From positions 16,348,501-16,412,500 of the forward strand of contig OY987301.1 in the NCBI GenBank assembly GCA_963920635.1: DNA of 64,000 nucleotides, read 5' to 3'. Position numbers and translations under genes: made by a program. The notes beneath the pieces are model-generated. The model searched no databases. It was not told the origin of the DNA and worked only from the letters and a program-made list of their open reading frames with translations. Within the stretch, counting starts at the first letter, position 1, and each line of letters begins with the position of its first letter. This document shows positions 13,301-28,300 of the stretch, in pieces. The DNA comes from Pseudeuparius sepicola (taxonomy: Eukaryota; Arthropoda; Insecta; Coleoptera; Anthribidae).

Positions 13301-16300
13301 ACAATCTAGTATAGTCGTTCCGCCGAATAGCGAAGACGTTGACAGTTCATTTGGCATTTGCCAAACTCCTTAGATTTCCTGGAATGACATGAAAACCAGG
13401 GACGTATTAGGGCGTATTGGGTAAGCCAATGAATAAATAACCCCAGGAAGGAGCATATTTGGGATTAACAGAGATAGTTGCTGCATATGGCGGGATGCCG
13501 TTTTCGGTTTCACAAAGTGGTGCACCTTTTAGTGGTTTCAACAAACTAATCAAGGCAAAAATCATCATTTTTCGTAAATTCAGTACCTACCTGCAATAAT
13601 ACAGGCCAAAAATTATAAGGCAAGTTTATGTCTTTAAGTTTAGGAATCCTTGATAATATAGCAATTCGAATTTCCAATTATGAAGTAGGTTAATTTAAAT
13701 TACAAATAGCAAAAGGACAATATTTATTTTTTAGCGCGAAGGTCCATTACCGTTTTCGATGCTCCTTGTCTGTCGTTCATCGGAAATCTAAGTACGACAA
13801 TGAACGCTGAAAGGTCAAAAGCGAGTGATTATTCTAACACACATTTCAGACATCACATGGTATTTAATAAAGGGCATTTCCGGCGACTTCACCAAAATGT
13901 TATTTGTGGATTTTTTCGCTATTGTTTCTTTTTTGAAAAAAGTAATCCACAGGAAAATTTTTTGAGATTTTTGGGCACCCGGTAACTACAAGAAATTCAT
14001 TCGGTAAGCGATAGGTAGTTTCCGAACAAAATGCATAAAACGGGATTCAAATAAAAACTCTGTTTTGCATTTTTTTTTCCAAAAATTATCGATTACCAAA
14101 CTAATTTCTTCTAATAACTCTAGGTGCCCGATGCTGGACCGACACTATATTAAAGTCCCGAGCATGACGTCATATGTCATTATTGTTTGCGGACTGGGGT
14201 GGCGCTACTCGACGAATAAAATGGCGACTTATTATAGGTTATAACAGGGCAATTGTGTGGTTATAGGTATGTCAGTTTCTGACGTTTTAAATGTAACATA
14301 TTTTAAATATCCAGCTTTATTACTATTTCCGTCCTTTTTACGGCCAAAAATTCTCTCTGCGTTCAATATTTCCCAGTGTTATCATATTAACAGAGCTTTT
14401 ATAGTAGATTTGTTTGTGAAAACATGAAATTTCCATGATCATGAATAAAGTCGTATGCACAGACCATTAGGTGAATTGCAGAAGAATAAACGCACTATTT
14501 TGGAATTAAGGGATGATCTGTTCAACCAGTTGAAGAAGCAATTCTGGATATTATATTTTGAAAGAGTATTATTTGTATAAGGAGAAACTAAAAAAATGCT
14601 TTCTATACTTACTTACACCAAAAGGAACCAAAATACTCTTGCTTTTGATTGTTGAGTTTTGAATGATTGTTCATATTACCTATTGGCGACATATGGTATG
14701 TTGACAATGAGTATATCCTTGGGATATTTTAGACACCTCTGCTAGTCGTTGAATAACGTATAATAATAATGTAAGCAGCATGTATAGGTGCTAAGCGCTA
14801 TGTAATTGACATAATAAAAAATGGCCAACGTTCCTAGAACGTATGTACATGTCCCAATCGCTCACAGCTATATAATTTTATGATTAGTCTGCTAATAATA
14901 TTCTTTCCGTTCTGTGCACTTTCCAATAAGTGATGCTTGGAATATCTTTGTACTTTACGACAAACTGTGTCTTGAAACTGAAAGTTCTTAAATGAAATTT
15001 TACGGCTTGATTGTTTATTGTCTTCAAAAATATTATAACAAGCGCTGACATTTAGAACGTTGTAACGCCTCTTCATCTAGATAAAAAACGAAATTTAAAT
15101 GTTATTTCATGTCTGGGAATAGCTCGGTCTAAATAAATTTATAATCGTCCATGGACGCCGACATGCAAATTTTTGCTAAGCAGCATCAAACAAAAAACGT
15201 AGATATCTTCGTGAAGTCAACCTGCTTTAATCAGACATAAAATATTTTTGCTCCTTTATTTCAATGATACATTTCGCATTCCAATAAACAGTTTTAAATA
15301 TTTAAAAATAAAATGTTAAATATCGATTGAAGGTTGAAACGGGTCAATATTTTATAAATTTGAGACCAATGTCAGGATATTTTTTCATCTAATATGAAGC
15401 CATACCCACAACAAAGCGCATTAGAAGTGACATAAGAGCAACCTATTTACGTAACTACTATAATCGAAATTAGCATTTACAATGTACGTGGGCACATTTC
15501 TCAACAGAAGAATAAATAAATAATAACCATAACGAATTCATCCGCATGTGTAGGTAAATAAGGAAGCGGTAAAAGGCAAAAGCGGTCACAGCTAGATATT
15601 TATTGTTAACAGATTTCAAATGAGCCGCCTAAAACTATCTTAAAAAATTACGTATTTAGTAATTGTTATTAACCATTCTTTTTTCAAATTAATATGGACG
15701 TCCCAGATTTTTTCAAATATCATCCGTAGGTGTAGGTTAGGTATGACATTTTACATAGTTCCTAGTCCAAAAGTTGAGGATGGATAAGTTCTTGGTCTCT
15801 ATCGCAGAAATATTGTACGTTTAATTGGACAGTTTGGTTTCATGACTACAGCCACAACCTTCTCAAACTTTACAAGCCCTGTGCAAACATGTGGCAATGC
15901 CGCAGCGAGACGGTTCAACGGGTCTATGCAGTCTAGAGCAGTCTGCACTTTGGCTTAGTTTATCTTTTCTAATAAATGTTCAACCCTCTTTTTTATTATA
16001 ATTAGGTAAATTTGTGACCTTTGTTTCAATAATTGGATACCTAAGTAAGTAGGTAGGTTTGTTTAACATACAATAAAAGCAGTAACAAGTAACAAAATAT
16101 ACACATAATATAATATAAGTAATAATAAGTACGATTCCTGGTGTTCGACAAATAATATGGTAAATTTGGGCAAATAGAGGGAACTACATTTTGTTGTAAG
16201 TCCAATTTTTGTGAGAATTTTTCGCAAAGTGCGCCGTCCGGCAAACGATGATTACCTATCTTCCCTTATGGTTAAATTTTCATAAAAATACAAACAACAA

Positions 16301-19300
16301 GCGAACAGAGAACTCAGTCTTGTGAAGGAGAATAATATCTCTTGTGACTGAAATGGCAGTTAGGGTCAATTTCATAATACATTCAACTAAATTATCTTTT
16401 GACTTTAACATTAGGTAAAGAAACTTTTGCAACAATATTAAATAATGTTTGGATCGTTAGAAAGCTCCTTTAATTTTAAAGGGTACTTTAGTTTGTCTAT
16501 GCAATTGGCCCGTAATCATTTCATTCTTAAATTTTCGTCCTTTGGAAAGCCCAAAACGAACTTGTGTTACCTACCGGCCTACCGCCTGCCGTCAAGCAAA
16601 GAAAACCTAGCTACTTCAAGTTATTATTACGATTTGACTTACAGCCAGGTATATAACTAAGTATCTAGCATCCCTCGGCGATTCTAGGCATCTCGAGGCT
16701 TGAAATTGTAAAGGCACGATTCTTCACTTAGAACTTTTATAGAAATGTTTCATTTCTTCACAAACAAAACAAATTTATAAAAAAGCAGTCGCCAGCACTT
16801 CGGGCAGTCTGTTTCCACCCAGAGACACGATAGCACTACTCGCACTACACAAATTAATTCTGGTAAATATCTTGTAAAATCAACTGGCAGGGAGTGACAG
16901 GCCACGCCGCGCAGACCCGCAAGCCATGTTGGCCATCTTTCTCAACTTCAGGGCTTTTCCTAGAGTCGGCTGTGCTACAGCTCTAACTAAGTAAGTTTTA
17001 GAGGAAGAAATTATACAGGAAGTACCAAAATTGTAAACCACAATTTTTAAATAAATGCTAAAAAATTAATTTTAATCAAAAAAGTTCATGTAAACGTAGG
17101 TCTATAAATGCTTTTTAATGGTTTTTTAACAATATCTCAGAAACGGCAATCGATATTAACTTAAAATTAGTACTGAGTATTGAGTATGTTACATTTCGTA
17201 AAAACATGTTTTGTTTATTTTTTTGCAAAATTCATTGACGCGGAGTTTCAAGTTTGAGACTCTCCCTGCATCGAGGATTATGAAACCTTCTTTCACATTG
17301 GTAATGCACATTAGACATTTTATTGTTGTTTTGATTTGTTTCGGAGTCAAGGCACCACGACCACAAACAAATTCCACAGACATCAATCTGAGCACAACTG
17401 CGTGGTCCAAGGTTACAGCCATATAACTTTTGTGACATCATTCGTGTCAACATCTCCATCTCGCCATAATCGTAAAAAGGATTTTCACAATAATAGGCTC
17501 GATTGCCCCTCTCGCAAATCCATGTTGCCACAAAGAAACATTCCGCGACTTTTGATATAAGCATCTGCATAATGCATTTCCATGTTTGACGGTACAAAGA
17601 GATTCTCAAACGAACGGTCGTTAGGTAGGTATAACTGGGGACAAAAATGCAAACATTGTTACAAAATTGATGCTGGATTTAAAAGAGTCACTTTCACAGT
17701 AAGATATTCCTTAGTTCCTTAGTGGTCACCTGCTAAAGTAGCTGGTTTCGGTGTAGAAACTATCGAAAGTACAAATACCTAATTTTGCTTAAGATTTCTT
17801 TTACATTTTGGAACTTTAAACAGTCTCAGAAACTATATGTAGGCGAAGTTGTTTATTACTCACATTTTAACTATTTCGCTGTGTAATTAAAAATATTAAA
17901 TCTATATTTTCCACTTTCAGAAGACTGAAGAGAGATCAGTTCCTATAGCAGTCCGAATTCATCGAACTCTCGAGTTGGCGGACGACAAATTTTACGTCAT
18001 CACGTGTGGGAATGCCGGATTCAGGAACGCAAGAAACGAAACGTCACTGGTATCTCTGAAACTGTTCGAAGGTACCAGGAAAATCAGTGAACCTGTGTAT
18101 AGCCGACCGTATACATTGAGGTATGACGAAAAAATATCACAAGCATATTTTTTATGAGATATGCTGCTATAAACAATGATTAGATTTAACAGTTTCAAAA
18201 AGATTCTTTAACAAACCAACAAAGAATGAACAATCATTATAATTTGTATGTTTCTAACTGATTTGATTGGACAGCAAGGTACAATTTACAGGGCACAAGA
18301 TCTCTAGTCGAACTTTTTTTACAAAAATGAAGCACTATACCTACTGATTTCACAGATTTTAAGTATTTTCTATAGAGGGCCTTCAATTTGGAGGATCTGA
18401 AAATTCTATAGAGTTTTAAAACCGCACCATGTGTATTTGTATAATATGGGTATAAGGAGCATACTTCATGGTTTCAAAATTATTTATCTAATCGTAAGCA
18501 ATGTGTGCAAATTGGAAAAATTAAAAGTTCAAATAAATAATATGTAAATTATGGGATTCCACAAGGATCAACATTATGCCCAATTCCACTGTACCTATAT
18601 CGATTTTTGCCTATTAAATTGAAAGGACAACAACTTTTTATAAAACATTTTTCGAATTTTTGAGAAATATCATTGATTAAGGTTACGAATTCCTTATTCA
18701 ATGGAAATATGTAATGCAGTTTTTAGACCGTCAGATAGTGACAGATTTAGGTGCCCCATTTCGCATACAAGCCTCGAAGATGGTTGAAAAGTAGGTACAT
18801 CGATGTTATGAATGAAGGGAAATTTACTAGTGGCCCCTGGGGATAACATATGGTAAATTCGATTTTCCGTAATATAAATAAAAGGTGTGTCTGTTGCCCA
18901 TATTTACCCGCACGCCGTGTTCACTAAATGATTAGTTAATAGAACCTGGCTTCGGAAAACCAAAGGCTTGAGTGTTGAAGGTGGCTAAAGGCTTGAAATA
19001 GGGGCGTAATCTTGTAAGGAAAAATCGATATTTTGGCCGATTTTTAAACACAAGCCCATCGAAAGTATGAAAATGTACATCAGCACTAGCCCGAAAAACA
19101 TAAAGAAAAAACATATTATACATAATTAACATATATTATATTATATAGGAAAATAGAATTTTCCATAATATGTTATCCTCACGGGGGCCACTCGTAAATT
19201 TCTCTTCATTCTACTCAGCATCGATGTACTTTTCAACCCTCTTTGAGGCTCGTATGCGAAAATGGGGCACCTAGATATCTCTATCTGACGGTCTATTTCA

Positions 19301-22300
19301 GCAAATTTTTTAATGTCAAATTTTGCATATAACGAAAATCAGGTGCGGTTACTTTTGAGCACGTCACTAGATCTTTTTCTTAAGCAAAAACAGTCATTGG
19401 ATACATAAAAATTTTCTTAAATATAATGTGTGTCCCCAGATGAGGTACCGCACTCTTGTAAAGTTTCTTATAAGTATTTGATTTTTCGAGAAAAAGTCAT
19501 TCTTGATAAAAAGTTTTGCTTGTTCTTAAAATAAGATTGGCATGGAAAAACATTACTTACACTGAGTGACCGGAAAATTGAAAAAAACGTTAATTATCTT
19601 AAGAGTAAACTGCCTCTATTTGTAGAGATAGTGGAAAAAGTTATAAAGAAAATTTGTTCAGCGTAGTAAGTTACTTACGTGTACAAAATTTCAAAGAGTT
19701 AGGCCTACTTTGATTTTTTAATTTTTTTTCTTGTTTTTCTTTGATTAAATGGTTTTCTGTAAATAGTATGACAAAACTGTATTAACAAAAGTTACCCAGA
19801 ATGGAAAAATGCGCCTGATGACAAAATTTAACAATTCTAGGCCTACTTTGTATTTTGGAAAATATTTATTTATTAATAAAATATATAAAATATTGAAGAA
19901 ACTCAAAGTAGGCCAGGATTGTCAAAATTTTTTCACCTTACAGAATTTCCTACTCTGAGTAACTTTTGTTAATACATTTTTGTCATACTATTAACAGAAA
20001 AACATTTAATCGAAGAAAAACAAGAAAAAAATAAAAAAAAACAAAGTAGGCCTTACACTTTGAAATTTTCTACATCTAAGTAACTTAACACGCTGAACAA
20101 ATTTTCTTTATAACTTTTTTCAGTATCTCTACAAATTGAGGCAGTTTACTCTTATGTTAATTAACGTTTTTTCAATTTTCTGGTCACCCAGTATAAGTAA
20201 TGTTAACTTTTTCCATGCCAATCTTATTTTAAGAACAAGCAAAACTTTTTATCAAGAATGACTTTTTCTCGAAAAATCAAATATAAGAAACTTTACAAGA
20301 GTGCGGTACCCCATCTGGGGACACACTGTATAAAAAATCCCATATTATTACACAATATTCAGAAATCACAAAGCAAGATGTCAAAATATATACAGTCTGT
20401 ACTAAAATATAAACCTTTGAAATAGATTGTACAGTATCTAAACCTCGGACCATTCCGTATTGTATCGAACAAAACTTTCCAGGGCCGAAATCTCAAGGCC
20501 AGATAGCACTTATGGCTTCAGGGTGAAGAGCTGCTTCGCTTTCAACAAAATCAACTCCAGCGTGCCCCTCATAGACGACAGGGGCTGCCCCGTGAACCCC
20601 GATGTCATTTCTCCCTTCACTTACGACGACAAAAGGGGCACAGCCGACGCCCAGCTTAGGTCAATGTTCAGATTCCCCGAAAGTTCAGAGGTTCACTTGC
20701 AAGTAAGTATAATAAGGAATATTGGGTTTAACAGAAAAATTCGTTACCTACGGGTGTCTCATTTTGATCTGGAACACCCCTGTAAAATTTGAACTGGCTT
20801 ACGGATTTTAACGAATTTTTTTTTGTATACAGGGCCCTCCTAGACGTACTTATCAAACACTTTTCAATGACCATACGATTATTCCAGGACCGGAGTAAAA
20901 AAATGTTTTGACCCAAATTTTCGAGTTAAGGTATCAGCGATTTTTTTATCGGAAATCTGATAATGTGGCGTTAATCAGCGCCCCCGAAAACCCCCAGATT
21001 CCAAATTTCAAGAAATTATTCCCACAAATTATACTTTTTACACTGCATCACAATTGCAAAAAATCAAAATTTCAATTTGAGTTCAGCTATTAAGGTAGCT
21101 ATGGAAACAAGTGTAAATGGTAAAAAGAGGTCCACAGGGGACAATAGTAATAAACCTGATCGGAAACTGTACTCAGTTTCTCTTTTCATTATTGCTGTAG
21201 AGTACAAATTTTATGCCATTTGAGACGCAAGAGAGCTCGCTGCCGTCGCAGGCAGTCGTGCAAGTGCAAACACTTTGAGAAACGTTAATTTTTACATTTT
21301 TTTGTTACAAATAATAAAGTATAAGATTATACACTACAAAGTACGTATTTGAAGAATGTAATTAAAAGCAGCAATATTTTAAACGGCAGAAATGTATTGA
21401 CGAATCGATTAGAAATTACATTTTATACCCACTAAATTATTTGTAACACCTAAATCATTTTAGCAACATCAATCCCTGAATAACATTTGTTGTAAAAATG
21501 CTTAAACTGACATTTCTGCAAGCCATTGTTTTTCCACGGCTGCCTGCGACGGCAGCGAGCTCTCTTGCGTCTCAAATGGCATGAAATTTGTACTGTACAG
21601 CAATAATGAAAAGAGAAACCGAGTACAGTTTCCGATCAGGTTTATTACTATTGTCCCCTGTGGACCTCTTTTTACCATTTTCACTTGTTTCCATAGCCAC
21701 CTCCACCTTAATAGCTGAACTCAAATTGAAATTTAGATTTTTTGCAATTGTGATGCAGTGTAAAAAGGGGCGCTGATTAACGCCACGTTATCAGATTTCC
21801 GATAAAAAAATCGCTGATACCTTAACTCGAAATTTTGGGTCAAAAATTTTTTTTTAATCCGGCCCTGGAATAATCGTATGGTCATTGAAAAGTGTTTGAT
21901 AAGTACGTCTAGGAGGGCCCTGTTCAAATTTTACAGGGGTGTTCCAGATCAAAATGAGACACCCTGTATAGTTTTCCTATTACTAGATAGCACAAAGGAA
22001 ATCTCTACTATGGTGAAGGAGTGATGTATAGGTACAGGTTACAACCACTCTTTCGTTAGGAATTCGAACATCGCGTGTTTCAAGAAATAAATCTTTTGAA
22101 TCGGCTTCAATAACAAATTAAATGCCTAGACATGATTTGCGAATTTTGTTAGGACTCTTCCATGTGGCGTAAGAGTAATCTACAGAGCCCCTTATTATGT
22201 CCCACAGAGAAAGAACATTTTCTAAATTAAGTTAATGAAGATGGAAACAACCTATACCTATTATTATCTGAAGCAGTTTCTGTATTGTCATCGATTTGTT

Positions 22301-25300
22301 ATATTTCCGAAGTATCTCATATAATATGTCATGCATGTCTACAATGTATCGGAATGTATCGTTGTGAACGTTTACAAATTAACCATACATCATCAAAGGT
22401 CATGAATAATTTTAATTGGTAGTTAAACACAAAATCGAAGGGAAGTAAACGTTTACCAACGGCATACCGATGCATTTCGTTGAAATGCCAAGTAATTTAA
22501 AGTAACAATATCAACAAGCCGCTCACGACGAAATTCTTTCTTGATGAAACAATCAGACAGCTATGCGGCAATAAAATTCTCATATCTTTTGTTTCATAGT
22601 TAAAATAAATAATATATTTTTTATTCTTAGTGTGATATTGGACTCTGCAAGGGATCATGTCCTCTGCCATCATGTTCTGGGGATTCAGTGCCGGCAAGGG
22701 CACTCAAAACTGATGAAGGTGTTGTGATGGCAGCTACCAGCGTCTTTGTGGTGGATCCAAGTAAGTATAAAATATTATTCTGGTATGTATAAAAGTCAAA
22801 ATTGATTATTTTTACCTTTACCCCGAATTGATCTTTTGGTGCATACGGATTAAAAAGATATTCAACAAATTGACAAAGTTCTAAACTCTATATCAATTCA
22901 TTTCATCATCTAAATTAACAAAAAATATTCTTTTACAATAAAAGAAACCACGAAATTTTATCACCATCTTCTTTTAGGTAGGTATACTGTCTCAAGTCCT
23001 TCAAGTTGTCAAGTAAACCAACTGAATAAAGAACAGTTTGTCGTATTGATATTGTTTTAGAATTAGATATTTCTACATCTTTAATTCATGATATGGGGCT
23101 GAGTGATTTGAATTTGGAAAGTATAATTCATTTGTCCTTTAGAAACAAATAATGATTATAAGGGTCAATCAAAGGCTCACACTTTTTTCATTTCTTCAGT
23201 TTTGTGTTTAAAAAAAATGTTAAATAAGTTTGAGACTGATCTTTGAAATCCAATTTAAAATCTAAAATGAAACTAATGCTTTCTAGAATTAAACTGACAG
23301 TTCCGAAATTGAAATGACGCTCTCTGAAATTTAAGTGACTGATTTGGAATTGAAATGGCACTCTCTGGAATCCAATTGATTTATCCGAAATGCTGTTGTT
23401 GCTTTCTGACTATTCTGAAAAATAAATGACGCTTTCTGAAATACAGGGTGACCCATTTGAAATGAAAGCACCACCAAAAAATGTTTGTTTTTGAGTTCCC
23501 CTATAAGTTAGAGTTTTTTGTATTTAAACAGTAGAAATAACTTTCCAATTCAAATTCATGAATTGTCAGTATTGAGGTGAAAAAATATCGCTAATAGTTT
23601 TCGTATTTTTTACGCGAAAAAAAATCGTAGTAAGCCTACAAAATACGGTGAAATTTGGACCCCGCTTTCTATACCGTACCAAATCGACTTAGCGAGCCGA
23701 TTCATATTCTAATCTAACCTAACAAAATGTACTCTGTCCAGGTGATGCCCCACGTATCCAAGAGCTCTGCGACGACGGAGCCGTCCACCCGTCGTGGCTA
23801 CTCTGGCTGGCGGTCGCCCTGGGCGTGCTGTTCCTCATCATGCTCATCATCAACGTGTTCCTGTGCTCGGCCATGACCTGCGCATGCGCGAGGACCGAAG
23901 TCATCGAGAAGGAGCCGAGCATCATCGAAGACTACGACCCGTACAGAAGCTGGCACGGCAGCCAGTACGGCTCGAGGTGAGCGGAACCATAAGGGTGGTA
24001 GTCTAGAATGTGCGTTTTGGTGGCTTGAGTTTTGGGGGCTTAGGCTAAGACCATTGTCGTTCAGGAGTAGTAGGCATACAGAATACCTATACATTATTTA
24101 TCCATTAAATTGAATTGATGTGACGCAGTCAGACCTCAACGCCAACAATCTGAGTTGGTCCACGAACAATGAAAATAAACTTGTTGCTTAAGCAACCCTG
24201 ATTGTTGGCAACACTTCAACTCCATTGATCTGTATCAATATTTGGTGGTTTAACATTGCTTCTAATCCAGAGAAATGGACCTACATATCTTAGTTCTAAT
24301 CTAAAAACGCTCTTCAATTGTACACTAGAAATTACATTTCTTAATTTGGTAATCCAAGGTTGGCAGCATTGTTTTGAGGCGCCAGGGGCGTATTTAGCAT
24401 ATCTGGCAGAAATGGACCTACATATCTTAGTTCTAATCTAAAAACGCTCTTCAATTGTACACTAGAAATGATATTTCTTAATTTGGTAATCCGAGGTTGG
24501 CAGCATTGTTTTCAGACGCCAGCGGCGTGTTTAGCATATCTGGCAGAAATGCCAGAACTTGTTAGAGATGCCTAACCTTAACTTTGATTTTCTGTGGCTC
24601 TCACCTAACTTCAAACACAGAAACTATAACTATAGCCTTTTTCTGTGCTTCAAAGAGAGTTTAATGTTAATTTAATGTTAATTTCTATCTATTCAAATTT
24701 AGGATTCGTGTGCGTAAAATGTAAATTCTGTTCATTAGGGCTCTGTCCTTCGTCACCTATCAATAATATCAATATGGCCGCCGCTTATGGAGTTCTAGGG
24801 ACATGAAATATTTACCTGTCACAATCTAGTGTACAATTAGATTAACTTAAAATAAACGTCTTAACCACTCAGACGTCTCCTTGAGATGAATGGAAATTTT
24901 TGGACAGCAATGCATTACATTATACAGTGTCCTCCAAAAATACAAAAAGTTCACCTCGTACGAGTGTAGAGGGAATTTTTTGATTAATGATGATTTATTT
25001 TGAAATTTGCCTTTGGAAATTGAGAAAAATTGTGTTCGCCTTGGAAATATCGGAAGACTTTATTAAGAAGATGTGTTAGTATTGCATTATTGTGCCTCTA
25101 TGATAATTTTCAAAAAGGTGAAAGGTTGTTTGTTTTTTCTTAATTATTTCTCTTCTAATCGGTACTCGATATTTTTCCCCGCAAATAACTTAAGGCGTTT
25201 ATTTATGTGTTGCTCACTTATTAAACCGTAACAATACAAATAAATGTCAACTCAAAATAAGGTAAAGAATAAGATATTTAAAATAGTTGTTGTGTAGCAA

Positions 25301-28300
25301 CATAGCGATAATTTGAACAAATATTTGCTATGCACTGGGCATAGTCACAAACAGTAATGATTTTAAAGTTCAAACATTATTTTAGTAGATTAAAATAAAT
25401 AAGAAACACTCCTTCATTTTGTGAAAAGATATCCGAAGAAATGTATTTTTTATATTTCTTTAGTTTATAATATGAGCGAAAGAGACAAATTTACAGAAAT
25501 TTTAAATATCTGAACAAAATTTCCAGAAACTGATTTTATTATAATTAAAATTAAAACGCATAGCTGTTTTGCCACTATGCAAATTAATAATAACACCAAA
25601 ATGTATATTGAACTACGAACTACCATTTGAATTTGGACGAATTTTAATTCATGTATTTTATTTCCTTTTACAGCTTAGTGTCTGGTAAATCTGGAGCGTA
25701 TAAGTAAAAAAAAATTAGGTGGAAAAATTAAGTCAGTATCCAAACTAAAGTAAAACGTAACAATATTATCTAAAATTATGTTAGGCAAATACTAATACTC
25801 CAAAATGTTGCTTAAATAAATAGAAATTTTAATGTAGAAGAAGTCGAAGTGGTGGCTGCCCTTGGGCAACGACGTTTCCAAATAAATACGTTGGGTAAGT
25901 TGTAGCTAAAAAGCCGCAAATTCATTACCTAACTTTAACATACAATCAAAATTTCATCTTGTAATGGTAGCATTCTACTAATTTCTAGGATTTTCTTTTT
26001 AACACGATTTTTTCCACAACTTACCTCCTCAAGCTTTCATTTTTAGATATTAATGGTTGATATTTTCTTCTAAAATCACACATATTACAATTAAATTGTT
26101 TTAAATATGACAAAGGTGTTGATAGACGAAGTTTTGCTTCCGATATCTCACTTGAAGGCAAAAAAATAACTACTCGACTTTGGAAAGCCACAACTACAAA
26201 AATAACTGTATCAGTGAAAGATAATGTAGGATCAGGAAGTGTCATTGTACTCAATTATCCAAATAATTGGCACACGATATTTCCATTTTTATATTTTCTT
26301 TTATATTGAATATTGAAGGTTTTAGCACAAAAAGTCTAAGGTTCCTAACTCAACAAAACCTTATGTTGTTATACAGTATTGAAATAATTACCCCAAATGG
26401 ATTTAAAACTGGTTTATGTTGAATTAGTAGACGTTTACCTAAACTTTAGTTTATAAATTATAAAAATACAATATTCAAGAATCAATCCCATGTAGCTCTA
26501 GAAATAAATTTTTAAGATTATGGTGCTTATCTATAATCGAGGTTTCGCTAGCCAAAATAAAAGTTAAGGAAAAACGGAAAAATAAAACGGGAAAATCTAA
26601 AAAAAATTGGTTTAAGCCATTTTTGTTAGAGATATTGAGAAATTTCATAAGGAAAAAAAGTTGTTCAAAATATCAAATTAGACACCTGTTTAAAATCTTA
26701 AAATAAAATCGCCGTACTTTCATTTTTGTGATTTTTCAAGTGTTGCTTTAGGAAAAGTGCCTTTTGCGAAAAATATATTGAATAATTTTATAAGAAAATG
26801 TTATTCGGGATTGCATTATCATGTCCATATATCCTATATCCGATGCCAAAGCAATAGGTTTACGTTTTTCTTTTGGTTTTCGCTCTACTCATAATAAAAG
26901 GATAAAAATGAAAGTAGACAGATATTTGTTTGAAATCATGCACAACATTTTCTTATGAAATGTTTCGATATCTTTTTCATAAAAGGCATTTTTGTTAAAA
27001 CTTTAAAAAGCACAAAAAATATTTTCAAATTTCATACAATACCCTAATATTATATTCTGAGCAATTTTTTCTAATGATACTTCTCCATATATTTTACAAA
27101 AAAAGCATTTTACTTAAACCACAAATAAATGTTGGCTCCTGCCAAGGCCTTAATGAAAAATAAAAATGTTACTCAAATTATTTCTATCAAAGCAGGCCTG
27201 GATCCCCAGACGTCAAATTTCAACTCTTATTTTTTTTTATTAACTATACTTACATGCATCTGGGTACATACTTTTATTTTACCATGTAAAATTTTCAATT
27301 TTCCTGTACACGGTTTCTTATACTAAAAAGGAGATGACGGAACCAAAATTAATCATGTTCTATGTTTCTAAATCTAGCATAATAGGCCAGGGAAAATAGA
27401 ATTTGACCTAGAAAAAAATATTAACTGCAATTTTGTTTTACCATATCAAATTTATAAGTAAATACGTTGATAGAAAAAAAATTAAACATTTTGAAAAAAC
27501 GGAACCTTGAGTTACCTACCTCAAAAAACACCTATTTTTCGTTAGAAATTTCGAGCAAAAATGTTAAATGAATTTTATTAGACTCTTTAGGTAAAAAAAA
27601 CTTCCCTTGCTAACATATATTAAGAAATTAAACATTTTAAGAATATGGAAGTAACTTAGATCGACAAAGAGGGATAAAAATCGGATAATTTTCTATTTCG
27701 GCAAAAGCAAAAATATTAACTACGTTTTTATTGCAGATGATCATTCCCTTTTACAAATAGAATGTAACTTATACAAAATTAAACATTTATAAATCTGAGC
27801 CGCATGTACGTCAGCTGTCACTTCTCATTGGTATAGACTAGGCAAAAATATTAACTGTTTTTTTTTGTAACTTTTTACAATATATAGCGAAATTAAACAT
27901 TTATTTACGGCGCATATAGGTCAACTGTCACTTGTCATTTCTTTAGGAAAGCAAAATTATTAACTGTTTTTTTTTGTCTAACTTTTACAATATATAAATA
28001 TATTAAATCACATATAGCGAAATTAAACATTTATTTACGGCGCATGTAGGTCAACTGTCATTTGTCATTTCAAAATACTTCCGTTACCAATTTTTGTTTA
28101 ATTTCAAAAAATTTAACAAGACTTAGTATCCACTTACAATGTTTAACAAAAATCAGCCAGTTAATTTTTATCTCAAAGACAGCTTCAAATTTCTTTAAAA
28201 TGCGATTTCCGGCGAAACAATATGTTTAATTTCAGAACAAATTGTTAATACTTGTTTTTAAGGTAATTATAAATAATAAAAATGCAGTTAATATTTTTGC

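Noticed and set aside
16925..16992. ATG frame MLAIFLNFRAF followed by gtaagt as the ZP signal-peptide exon
   Set aside because: It lies downstream of the exon encoding the start of the ZP domain, so it cannot be the N-terminus of that protein.
24271..24544. CRISPR-like repeat structure
   Set aside because: Only two contiguous 137-base copies without spacers, in eukaryotic DNA; a plain tandem duplication.
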